Origin: Thermotogae bacterium
GTDB lineage: Bacteria > Thermotogota > Thermotogae > UBA12178
DNA length: 8,205 nucleotides
Assembly (NCBI GenBank): GCA_003641795.1
Contig: QNAP01000071.1
Coordinates: forward strand, 1-8,205
Direction: 5' to 3'
Position numbers and translations under genes: made by a program. Numbering within the stretch: position 1 is the first letter of the stretch; each line of letters starts with the position of its first letter. Below are positions 1-5,752 of the stretch, piece after piece. A model generated the notes under the pieces. The model had not been told where the DNA came from and searched no databases. It saw only the letters and a list, made by a program, of their open reading frames with translations.

Positions 1-345
1 CGCCTATAGGGATCAGTCGAGTGTCTCCAAGTTTGATGATTTCCTGTTGTTCGATAGCGCGCAACAACTTGCCCTGAACTTCCATTGGCATCTGATCAAT
101 CTCGTCGAGAAAAATGGTGCCACCATCCGCTACTTCTAATAGTCCCTTTTTCCCTTCAGAGCTCGCACCTGTGAAAGCTCCTCGAACATAACCAAAGAGT
201 TCAGATTCCAACAGTTCGGCCGGAAGACTAGCGCAATTCAGTGCCACGAAATTCTCATCAGAGCGAGAACTTTCACTATGAATGCTGTGTGCGAATAGCT
301 CTTTTCAATAACCGTCTTCCCTGTGTTTGTCTTGTGGTTACCCAG
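1..345 (-). pseudogene. sigma-54-dependent activator AAA+ domain remnant (5'-truncated, frameshifted, runs off window)
   Basis: Read leftward, codons from 304 to 2 give an open frame with the hallmarks of the sigma-54 interaction (AAA+) domain: ENFVALNCASLP, ESELFG, the sigma-54-contacting GAFTGA loop (164-181) and the Walker B segment FLDEI (about 98-112). The segment ends at the window edge just after LGDTRLIPIG, so the rest of the AAA+ domain and the DNA-binding domain would lie outside. Upstream the frame stops at a TGA (305-307). A neighbouring frame there reads TGKTVIEKS, a decayed Walker A (about 313-336) in which the usual GETGTGK is HKTNTGK. Removing 14 bases at 284-297, bounded by repeated AGC, would join the two frames into TGKTVIEKSIHSES. 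Only 40 bases then remain before the lpd stop, so the N-terminal sensor domain is absent. I infer a dead gene; a sequencing error could explain the frameshift but not the truncation. Confidence 0.75.
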
Positions 346-384
346 CTTGATAAGATAAAAAGCATTTCAATGTAATGTTGATCT

Positions 385-1746
385 TCAAATATGTATCGCC
401 ATATCCTTTGCGCCTTCTAGTGCTCCAAGAATGGTTTCGGTTAGAGTGGGATGGGGGTGTATGGAATCGAGTAATTGGTGTAGCCTGAGCCGATTTTTGA
501 CAGCGACGACTCCTTCCATGATCATCTCCGTTGCCGATGGTGAGACGATAGCAAGCCCAAGGATCACATTTGTCTCTGCATTCACTATCACCTTTGCGAA
601 GCCGTTTCTTTCTTCCATGGTTCTTGCTCTGCCGTTGGCTGAGACCGGAAACTTGGCAACTATGATGTCTTCTCCTTCGAGATCTTTTTCTCTTGCTCCC
701 ACTACCGCCACTTCCGGATTCGAGAAGATGATCGAAGGAACTGCCGAGTGGTCTATTGTCTTTTCTTCTCCAGCTATATTGTGGGCGGCTACAATACCCT
801 CTTGCATAGCCGTATGTGCGAGCATGATCTGTCCACGGATGTCTCCCACTGCGTAGATATTGTCGGCGTTCGTTCGCATGTGCTCGTTTGTGACCACACC
901 TCTTTCGATCTTGATACCCAATGCTTTAACATCCTCAGGAATGTTCGGCTTCCTACCTACAGCGAGGAGTATCTTTTCCCCTTCAAACACGAGCTCTTCT
1001 TCTTTCTTTTGAGCTGTCAGCCTGTAACCGAAATCCGTGAGTTCGACAGAGACCACTTTAGTGGATTCATTCACTTCAACGCCTCTTTTGGTAAGAGATT
1101 TTTTCACTTCCGCGGCGACGTCTTCATCCTCTGACGGGAGTATGTGTTCCAAAAGCTCGATCAGATACACTTTCGTGCCCACAGAACTGAAGTAAGTAGA
1201 AAACTCCACGCCTATGACTCCACCGCCTATGATCACGATGCTCTTAGGGAGCTCCTTCATGTTGAAAACATCATCACTGGTCCACACACCACCAACTTTA
1301 TCAAAAGGGGAAAACATCACGGGTACAGATCCATGGGCTAAAACGAGATTTCGTGCTTGGATACGTTTGTTCAGCTCTTCCACCAGGATCGTGTTGGGAT
1401 CTTCTATCACTGCAGTCCCGTTGAGGAAGTACACGCCGTTCTTTTTTAGCAGGAACTCAACACCCTTTCTGGAAGTTGTTACGGACTTTCGCATGTGTTT
1501 CATGGCTTGAGAAAGATCGTATTCTGCTTCCCCCGTTTTCACTCCAAACTTCCTGGTTTTTTCCTTCAGTTCTGTAAAAAGATGTGCTGTGGTCAAAAGA
1601 GCTTTCGTCGGTATGCACCCCACGTTCGTACATGTTCCACCCAGATGAGCTTTTTCTACAAGAGCTACCTTCTTGCCCAATTGTGCCAGCCGTATAGCGC
1701 TGACATATCCACCAGGGCCACCGCCTATCACTACTGCGTCGTACAT
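385..1746 (-). CDS. lpd: dihydrolipoamide dehydrogenase (E3), FAD-dependent pyridine nucleotide-disulfide oxidoreductase
   Basis: Protein of 453 aa, close to the usual E3 length. It reoxidises the dihydrolipoyl groups of 2-oxoacid dehydrogenase or glycine-cleavage complexes and passes electrons to NAD+ in the cytoplasm. Visible motifs: FAD-binding GGGPGG (8-13); redox-active disulfide GGTCTNVGCIPTK with C39 and C44; NAD-binding GGGVIG (174-179); a second FAD motif YAVGDI near residue 300; and the C-terminal HPHPTLTE (430-437) with the catalytic His432-Glu437 pair. Together these separate it from glutathione or mercuric reductases. The ATG start is fixed by AAGGAGG 7 bases upstream (1754-1760). 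The gene stands alone, divergent from the pyr operon, with no lipoyl-domain or E2 gene visible, so its partner complex cannot be told. A minor oddity is AHGS where most relatives have ATGS (137-140). Family assignment is secure; I cannot exclude a specialised paralogue. Confidence 0.93.
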   Translation of the reverse strand: MYDAVVIGGGPGGYVSAIRLAQLGKKVALVEKAHLGGTCTNVGCIPTKALLTTAHLFTELKEKTRKFGVKTGEAEYDLSQAMKHMRKSVTTSRKGVEFLLKKNGVYFLNGTAVIEDPNTILVEELNKRIQARNLVLAHGSVPVMFSPFDKVGGVWTSDDVFNMKELPKSIVIIGGGVIGVEFSTYFSSVGTKVYLIELLEHILPSEDEDVAAEVKKSLTKRGVEVNESTKVVSVELTDFGYRLTAQKKEEELVFEGEKILLAVGRKPNIPEDVKALGIKIERGVVTNEHMRTNADNIYAVGDIRGQIMLAHTAMQEGIVAAHNIAGEEKTIDHSAVPSIIFSNPEVAVVGAREKDLEGEDIIVAKFPVSANGRARTMEERNGFAKVIVNAETNVILGLAIVSPSATEMIMEGVVAVKNRLRLHQLLDSIHPHPTLTETILGALEGAKDMAIHI

Positions 1747-1997
1747 GTAATCGCCTCCTTAGGAATGGTTTCACATGTGATCAACGACCGTTTATTCATT
1801 GAAACGATCTTCTCGAGGAGGTGGTGTTCTATTTGAATGAACAAGACTGCAATTATCGACTGTCGACTTTCTCCGACTTCAATTTTGCCACAAGAATGTG
1901 AATAACTGCAGTTCATCAATACTAACGCTGTTTCATATCATCCATGAAGATGATCAGACGAAACATTGGAGTTCCTACTATCGTTCGCACTTATTTC

Positions 1998-2032
1998 TTG
2001 CTATAAGTTTGCTATGAAATTGCGGATGCTAT
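1998..2032. repeat. three TGCTAT direct repeats
   Basis: TTGCTAT occurs at 1998-2004 and 2009-2015, exactly 11 bases apart (about one helical turn), and TGCTAT again at 2027-2032. They sit just upstream of or within a candidate pyr promoter. They could be a protein-binding array, but six- or seven-base repeats in AT-rich DNA also arise by chance. Confidence 0.25.
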
Positions 2033-2048
2033 TTCTATACAATATAGT
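2020..2048 (+). promoter_or_regulatory. candidate distal promoter for the pyr operon
   Basis: TTGCGG (2020-2025), a 17-base spacer, then TATAGT (2043-2048). The -10 matches 5 of 6 consensus bases; the -35 matches only its TTG. It would give a leader of about 230 bases ahead of pyrB. It competes with the TATAAT at 2106-2111. Confidence 0.3.
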
Positions 2049-2105
2049 AATTATTTAGCGATTATTATGACCGCATAAATTAACTATACACGACACAACA
2101 ACGTT

Positions 2106-2111
2106 TATAAT
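2106..2111 (+). promoter_or_regulatory. candidate proximal -10 box for the pyr operon
   Basis: A perfect TATAAT lies 24 bases upstream of the GTG that begins the leader peptide, which would place transcription start near 2117-2119 with a compact leader of about 170 bases. There is no good -35 at 16-18 bases upstream (ACTATA at 17), so it would need an activator or be weak. The position relative to the leader ORF and attenuator favours it as the real start; that is inference. Confidence 0.4.
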
Positions 2112-2134
2112 AACCAGAGACGAAAAGGACGGTG

Positions 2135-2245
2135 GTGCATTTGCAACCAGTTCGTTTAGCGCTCGAAAGAATTAGGAAACCGCCTGTTATGAAGCGGCTA
2201 TTAAAGTTTTTTCTGAATATACCGGTTTTGAGCAAAGGGGCTTGA
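2135..2245 (+). CDS. putative pyr operon leader peptide (36 aa)
   Basis: GTG at 2135 (or the adjacent GTG at 2132, or TTG at 2141) opens a short frame ending at TGA 2243-2245. AAAAGGA (2123-2129) lies 5 bases before GTG 2135 and 11 before the TTG, a modest ribosome binding site. The predicted peptide is basic (four Arg, four Lys, one Glu), contains MKRLLKFFLNIPVL and ends SKGA. It resembles no enzyme. Its significance is positional: it crosses a TTTTTT run (2207-2212, codons for Phe25-Phe26) and its stop codon begins on the last base of the left arm of the terminator before pyrB. A ribosome finishing it would cover that arm. This is the geometry of the E. coli pyrBI leader peptide, where translation close behind RNA polymerase prevents termination when UTP is low. 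That the frame is translated is inferred, not shown; the frame alone could be chance. Confidence 0.6.
   Translation: MHLQPVRLALERIRKPPVMKRLLKFFLNIPVLSKGA
2180..2212 (+). promoter_or_regulatory. candidate UTP-sensitive RNA polymerase pause site in the pyr leader
   Basis: CCGC (2180-2183) can pair with GCGG (2194-2197) around a 10-base loop, a small hairpin. About ten bases downstream, the distance typical of hairpin-stabilised pauses, begins TTTTTT (2207-2212), with a second run TTTT at 2226-2229. Low UTP would slow polymerase here and let a ribosome catch up. The four-pair stem is weak, so this is tentative. Confidence 0.35.
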
Positions 2246-2266
2246 TTTCAAAGCCCCTTTGTTTTT
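2233..2266 (+). terminator. intrinsic terminator acting as the pyr attenuator
   Basis: CAAAGGGGCTT (2233-2243) and AAGCCCCTTTG (2251-2261) form a perfect 11-bp stem with a 7-base loop, followed at once by TTTTT (2262-2266). It stands 24 bases before the pyrB start, and no rightward gene ends upstream (lpd points the other way). It therefore cannot be the terminator of a preceding gene and is best read as an attenuator of the pyr operon. I found no upstream segment able to pair with its left arm as an antiterminator, which favours control by a ribosome on the leader peptide. Confidence 0.88.
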
Positions 2267-2275
2267 GCCCAATGT

Positions 2276-2285
2276 AGGAGGTGAT
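2276..2285 (+). promoter_or_regulatory. ribosome binding site deciding the pyrB start
   Basis: AGGAGGTGAT is a full-length match to the 16S 3' end. The in-frame GTG (2281) and ATG (2284) overlap it and cannot be its start. GTG 2290, 8 bases after AGGAGG, gives a protein beginning RHVLDMKDFS after the initiator, which matches the normal ATCase N-terminus. Confidence 0.85.
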
Positions 2286-2289
2286 GTTT

Positions 2290-3210
2290 GTGCGGCATGT
2301 TCTGGACATGAAGGACTTCAGCAAAGAAGAGGTGGAAAGGCTCGTCGAAAGGGCTTTGCAGCTAAAGAAAATGCGACAAAGACCGAAAGCACTGCGCGGA
2401 AAGTTCTTGGCGACGGCCTTCTTCGAACCTTCAACCAGAACGAAGCTGTCTTTTCAAAGGGCAGCCAAGGAGTTAGGAATGAAAGTTATCGATTTCATCA
2501 CCGAGATTTCTTCGCTGAGAAAGGGCGAAACCGACCTCGACACTCTTTTGACATTGGAGGCAATGGAAATAAACGCCATCGTGGTCCGTACACGGAAAAA
2601 CGAAGCTCCCAAATATTTTGCACAACACCTCTCCGTACCTGTCATAAACGGAGGAGACGGTACCAACGAACATCCTACCCAAGCTTTCTTGGATCTCACC
2701 ACTTTATATGAACACTTCGCCAAGCTCGATCTTAGGGTAGCTATAGTAGGTGACATACTGCATTCACGAGTGGCTCGATCTCTTGTTGAGGGATTGAATA
2801 AATTCGGTGCGAATGTGCGGTTATGCGGCCCAGAAGAATTTGTGCCCAAAACCTTTCCAGGTGTGGAACTCATTGCACATGACCTCAGAGAAGCTGTTAA
2901 AGACGTCGATGCTATCTACACCCTGAGAATACAAAAGGAGCGGCTTGAACAAGTTTTCGATAACGTTGAAGAGTTCTTCATTGAGTACCAAATAAATGAA
3001 GAAATCTTAAAAGCGGCTCCGTCCCATGCCGTGATCATGCACCCTGGCCCCATAAACAGGAATGTGGAGATTTCTGACGAGGTAGCTTATTCGAAAAGAT
3101 CTCTAATCCTGAACCAGGTGAAAAACGGAGTCTACGCGAGAATGGCCGTCTTAGAGGAGGCGTTGCGACTCGATGAGACTGTACGATCCCTGGAAGAGAG
3201 TATGGCTTGA
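2290..3210 (+). CDS. pyrB: aspartate carbamoyltransferase, catalytic chain
   Basis: Protein of 306 aa, the usual catalytic-chain length. It condenses carbamoyl phosphate with L-aspartate to N-carbamoyl-L-aspartate, the committed pyrimidine step. Motifs, numbered from GTG 2290: carbamoyl-phosphate-binding STRT (48-51) within FFEPSTRTKLSF; SLRKGET (75-81), whose Ser and Lys match the E. coli loop residues 80 and 84; HPTQAFLDL from His128; LRIQKER with Arg213 (aspartate site); and HPGPINR (251-257). First gene of the operon, directly after the attenuator. T. maritima is known to carry an ATCase with the PyrI regulatory domain fused to the catalytic chain; here the chain ends normally with no zinc-domain extension, and no pyrI follows. 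The last 38 bp overlap pyrC. Allosteric CTP control through PyrI is therefore not evident. Ornithine carbamoyltransferase is excluded by the HPGPINR and LRIQKER regions. Confidence 0.95.
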   Translation: MRHVLDMKDFSKEEVERLVERALQLKKMRQRPKALRGKFLATAFFEPSTRTKLSFQRAAKELGMKVIDFITEISSLRKGETDLDTLLTLEAMEINAIVVRTRKNEAPKYFAQHLSVPVINGGDGTNEHPTQAFLDLTTLYEHFAKLDLRVAIVGDILHSRVARSLVEGLNKFGANVRLCGPEEFVPKTFPGVELIAHDLREAVKDVDAIYTLRIQKERLEQVFDNVEEFFIEYQINEEILKAAPSHAVIMHPGPINRNVEISDEVAYSKRSLILNQVKNGVYARMAVLEEALRLDETVRSLEESMA

Positions 3211-4318
3211 TCAAGATGTAAGGGCACCGGGTCCCACTAAGGGTTTGGTAGGGACTCACCCGTTCGTGGATTTGCACACGCATGTGCGCTTGAACACGAA
3301 CGAAGATTATCGCAGTTTGGAGAGGGCCGCGTTAGCCGGTGGATTTTCAACGTTGGTGATACAGCCGAATACGAACCCTCCTTTACAAGACAGGGCAGCT
3401 TTAGAAACACACCGAAGACTGGTGAAGGACCTGAAAGTAACCACTCTTTGGGCTGCTGATTTCTTCGGTGATCTTGACATCGACCCAGAAAGCGGTGTTG
3501 TTTGCTATTCCACGGACGGTTCCTACTACACTCATGAAGACCTCGTTAGGACATTCAAGAAGAGAGAGAAGGGATTGCTTCTCGACCACAGCCAAGTTCA
3601 TGAACTGGATGGTGACTTTTACGAAGGGACAGATATCCCATTTTCAAAAAGGCCCTTATCTAATGAAGCGATAGCGGTTTACAGAACGGTTTTGACTGGC
3701 TTGGAATATGGTTTTGATGCGTTCCACATTCAGCATGTTACCACCGCTCTCGCACTGGACTCCATTGCTCATCTCAAGTGTTGCGCGCGCGTCACTTGTG
3801 AAGTGACACCCCATCACCTGCTGTTAACAATGGAAGACATAGACAGCACCAACAAGAAAGTGAATCCCCCCTTTGGCAGGAAGGAAGATCGGGGAGCTCT
3901 CATTCGAGCTGTCGAAAGGGGGATCGTGGATGCTTTAGCAACAGATCACGCTCCGCATCCAGAGAAGGGAGAGGATTTTTCGCGAGCCCCCTTCGGTACT
4001 TCCATCATAGAAGTAGCTTTTTCAGCTTATTATACGGCACTTCGAAACATAGAGTTGGTCTTTGAAAAGTTAACGGTAGGTCCGTTGAAGGTCCTAAGAA
4101 AGAGTGGGAATTTTTGTGACGGAAACTTAGTCCTCGTGGATCCAAAAGCGGAATACGTGGTGAACACGTCGAGGTTTTTCAGTAAGGGCAAGAACTGTGC
4201 GCTTGAAGGGATGAAGTTGATGGGAAGAGTTGTGGGTGTGAAATTATCGGATAGGTGGGTGTACTGGGATGGAGAATTTTTGTCTGACGAAAGACAAGGT
4301 TTTGAGGATCAACTCTGA
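3173..4318 (+). CDS. pyrC: dihydroorotase, class I type, with shortened N-terminus
   Basis: Protein of 381 aa that cyclises N-carbamoyl-aspartate to dihydroorotate with a binuclear zinc centre. Likely ligands: DLHTHVR (H35, H37), D115 in YSTDG, H139 in LLLDHSQ, H188 in FHIQHVTT and D258 in ATDHAPH. These line up with H59, H61, D151, H178, H231 and D304 of Bacillus-type PyrC. QPNTNP (64-69), CEVTPHHLLLT (209-219), VNPPF (230-234), APFG and SKGKN are also present. Most class I enzymes have about 425 residues; here the metal HxH starts at 35 instead of about 59, so much of the N-terminal half of the small beta domain is missing. The start cannot be moved upstream: the frame has a TAG at 3152-3154 and no other start before ATG 3173, which has AGAGGAGG 12 bases ahead. 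It overlaps pyrB by 38 bp and pyrK by 50 bp. Active-site residues look complete, so I expect a working enzyme. Confidence 0.92.
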   Translation: MRLYDPWKRVWLDQDVRAPGPTKGLVGTHPFVDLHTHVRLNTNEDYRSLERAALAGGFSTLVIQPNTNPPLQDRAALETHRRLVKDLKVTTLWAADFFGDLDIDPESGVVCYSTDGSYYTHEDLVRTFKKREKGLLLDHSQVHELDGDFYEGTDIPFSKRPLSNEAIAVYRTVLTGLEYGFDAFHIQHVTTALALDSIAHLKCCARVTCEVTPHHLLLTMEDIDSTNKKVNPPFGRKEDRGALIRAVERGIVDALATDHAPHPEKGEDFSRAPFGTSIIEVAFSAYYTALRNIELVFEKLTVGPLKVLRKSGNFCDGNLVLVDPKAEYVVNTSRFFSKGKNCALEGMKLMGRVVGVKLSDRWVYWDGEFLSDERQGFEDQL

Positions 4319-4928
4319 CACGTACCTGTTGATCTTCGAGGAGAGGCTGCCGTTTGAGCCAGGACAGTTTGTGATGATAGAAACTCCTCAGTTAGTGAGA
4401 AAACCCTTCATGTTGGGGAGGTGGAATGAAGCCCTCGCGATTTCGGTGCAGATGAAAGGTGTAGGTACCCGCTATATCGTGCAAGAAGCGCGAAAGCTCA
4501 AAGCCCACGGTCCTCTTGGTAAGGCCTTTGTTCCTCCTGAAGGAAGAGGTGTGGTTGTAGCATCGCCAACATGCGTCACCATGGCTAATTATCTCCAAAA
4601 GAGATGCAATTGTGAGGTCGTAATAGGTAGTAAGACGCAGGTTAGATTCGAGCTTCCTTTTAGAACTGTGGTGGGGGATCATGAGTTTCTAAGGCTTTTG
4701 CCAACACTTCAATATGACTGGTGTTTGGTGGCTGGATCCGATAGTATGAAGCGCGTCGTGTGGGAAACATTCAAAAACAAAAAGGAACACCTCTTTTTCA
4801 CGCTGGAGGAGTACATGGGTTGCGGAGTGGGAGCTTGCAAAAGTTGTTCCTTCTTGGCGAGTAGCGGTTTGAAATATGTTTGCAAGGACGGTCCTATATT
4901 CAGAGGTGATGAGCTTTGTTGGGAATAA
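4269..4928 (+). CDS. pyrK: dihydroorotate dehydrogenase electron transfer subunit (FAD/2Fe-2S)
   Basis: Protein of 219 aa, shorter than the usual ~250-260. In class 1B enzymes PyrK takes electrons from the FMN of PyrD through a 2Fe-2S cluster and its FAD to NAD+. Seen here: a ferredoxin-reductase-like FAD domain with RKPFML (44-49, the RPxS-like element), GVGT (66-69) and GPLG (81-84); and the C-terminal cluster motif MGCGVGACKSC followed by YVCKDGPIF, giving C185, C190, C193 and C205. The odd part is 95-108: where relatives carry a glycine-rich nucleotide motif like GGGIGxAPL, this protein has ASPTCVTMANY, and the later CGPEPM-type element is AGSDSM (155-160). NAD binding may be weakened or lost. 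ATG 4269 has AGGTGG 10 bases upstream and lies inside pyrC (50 bp overlap); TTG 4302 is a less likely alternative. Identity rests on the cluster motif and its place next to pyrD. Confidence 0.9.
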   Translation: MENFCLTKDKVLRINSDTYLLIFEERLPFEPGQFVMIETPQLVRKPFMLGRWNEALAISVQMKGVGTRYIVQEARKLKAHGPLGKAFVPPEGRGVVVASPTCVTMANYLQKRCNCEVVIGSKTQVRFELPFRTVVGDHEFLRLLPTLQYDWCLVAGSDSMKRVVWETFKNKKEHLFFTLEEYMGCGVGACKSCSFLASSGLKYVCKDGPIFRGDELCWE

Positions 4929-5752
4929 GGCCTCCTTTGATAATCGCTTCAGGTCCGGGTGGCTATGGTGAATACTTAAACCTGATAAATTCGAAGTGCT
5001 TGGGAGCCTATACATTGAAAACCGTAACTTACAAACCTCGATCACTAACCGAAGCACCTCGAATGGCATTTGGAAGCTTCTATCTCATAAATCACATAGG
5101 CTTGGAAAACCCCGGCGTGGACAAATTTCTTGAATCACTCCGCTTGGGAAGGTACGACGGCATTTTTAAGCGAACGAAAGTTATCCTCAGCTTGGGAGGC
5201 GATGATTTAAAGGAATATCTGAAAATAACTGAGAAGGTTAAACCTCACGTAGATCGCTTCGTAGCGGTTGAATACAATTTTTCCTGTCCCAACGTCACCA
5301 AAGGAGGATTTTTACTAACAGCTAAAGCAGATGATTGGGCAAGGCTCTTGGGAAGAATAAGGGAACTTCTTCCCAAGACCTTTTTGTTAGCCAAGCTTGG
5401 AATAGAAGGTATCCTTATCGAGCGAGCTGCGGGGTACGTCAACGAAGCGGGTTGGGAAGGTGTCACACTCGTTAACACGGTTAGAGGCTTACATATGAAT
5501 CCCGATGGGAGAATATTGCTTGGTGGGCTCTCGGGACCTATTTTGAAACCAATATCCCTGAGGGCCGTCTACGAAGTGAGAAAGAGATACCAGAACCTCT
5601 ACATAGTCGCAGCGGGTGGTGTCTACTCAGCCAGCGATGCAAGGGAGTTCATAGCTGTAGGGGCCAACGCCATCTCCGTTGGAAGCGCTCTTTTTAAGGA
5701 TCCGAACGTGATCGAAGAGATAGGTAAAGAGCTGGGAGGTGTGGTGAAGTGA
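4916..5752 (+). CDS. pyrD: dihydroorotate dehydrogenase, class 1B catalytic subunit
   Basis: Protein of 278 aa; FMN-dependent TIM barrel that oxidises dihydroorotate to orotate. Motifs: ASGPGG near the N-terminus (11-16), TLKTVTYKPR (33-42), NHIGLENPG (59-67), the active-site loop NFSCPN (121-126) with C124 as the likely catalytic base, LAKLG with K160, LVNTV with N187, GGLSGPILKP (203-212) and the phosphate-binding AAGGV (232-236) and VGSALF. A Cys base indicates a soluble class 1 enzyme; the neighbouring pyrK points to class 1B. The start is TTG 4916: a TGA lies in frame at 4910-4912, the first methionine comes much later (residue 50), and AGAGGTGAT (4902-4910) is well placed. TTG 4919 is the only close alternative. 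Overlap with pyrK is 13 bp and with pyrF 4 bp, consistent with coupled translation of a PyrD-PyrK complex. Confidence 0.94.
   Translation: MLGIRPPLIIASGPGGYGEYLNLINSKCLGAYTLKTVTYKPRSLTEAPRMAFGSFYLINHIGLENPGVDKFLESLRLGRYDGIFKRTKVILSLGGDDLKEYLKITEKVKPHVDRFVAVEYNFSCPNVTKGGFLLTAKADDWARLLGRIRELLPKTFLLAKLGIEGILIERAAGYVNEAGWEGVTLVNTVRGLHMNPDGRILLGGLSGPILKPISLRAVYEVRKRYQNLYIVAAGGVYSASDAREFIAVGANAISVGSALFKDPNVIEEIGKELGGVVK

Larger units (their letters stand above)
1747..2131. other. AT-rich divergent intergenic region between lpd and the pyr leader
   Basis: No convincing gene is seen on either strand. It must hold the promoters for lpd (leftward) and pyr (rightward). Weak leftward candidate: -10 GATAAT (complement of 1852-1857) and -35 TTGAAG (complement of 1877-1882), 19 bases apart. 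Short symmetric elements include TCACATGTGA (1771-1780), which would lie in the lpd 5' UTR, and ATCATC/GATGAT (1937-1942/1949-1954). A perfect AGGAGGTGG (1816-1824) precedes an open frame of only 22 codons (TTG 1833 to TGA 1901), perhaps the relic of a gene start. Composition is clearly more AT-rich than the flanking genes, most of all at 2000-2115. Confidence 0.6.

Noticed and set aside
1771..1780. TCACATGTGA palindrome as a CRP-type operator for lpd
   Set aside because: The spacing does not match a CRP site (half-sites abut), and a 10-base palindrome alone is weak evidence; kept only as a note.
431..1836. Several rightward open frames opposite lpd (431-856, 748-1134, 1144-1341, 1214-1510, 1495-1836)
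   Set aside because: They are antisense to a well-supported gene, have no domain-like sequence and no consistent ribosome binding sites.
1731..1919. Leftward 62-codon frame overlapping the lpd start
   Set aside because: It overlaps lpd and its ribosome binding site in another frame, has no clear binding site of its own and looks like no known family.
2111..2124. Possible PyrR-binding element (CCAGAGA core similar to the Bacillus binding loop)
   Set aside because: Only the CCNGNGA core matches; the following bases do not, and the site straddles the likely transcription start from the TATAAT at 2106, so it would not be intact in the RNA.
2454..2873. Leftward frames inside pyrB (and similar ones inside pyrC, pyrK, pyrD, pyrF and pyrE)
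   Set aside because: Antisense shadows of strongly supported genes with no independent evidence.
3473..3517. Loss of the bridging aspartate in dihydroorotase (YSTDG instead of FTDDG)
   Set aside because: In Bacillus-type PyrC the ligand is the second Asp of the pair by my residue count, and that one is retained (D115).
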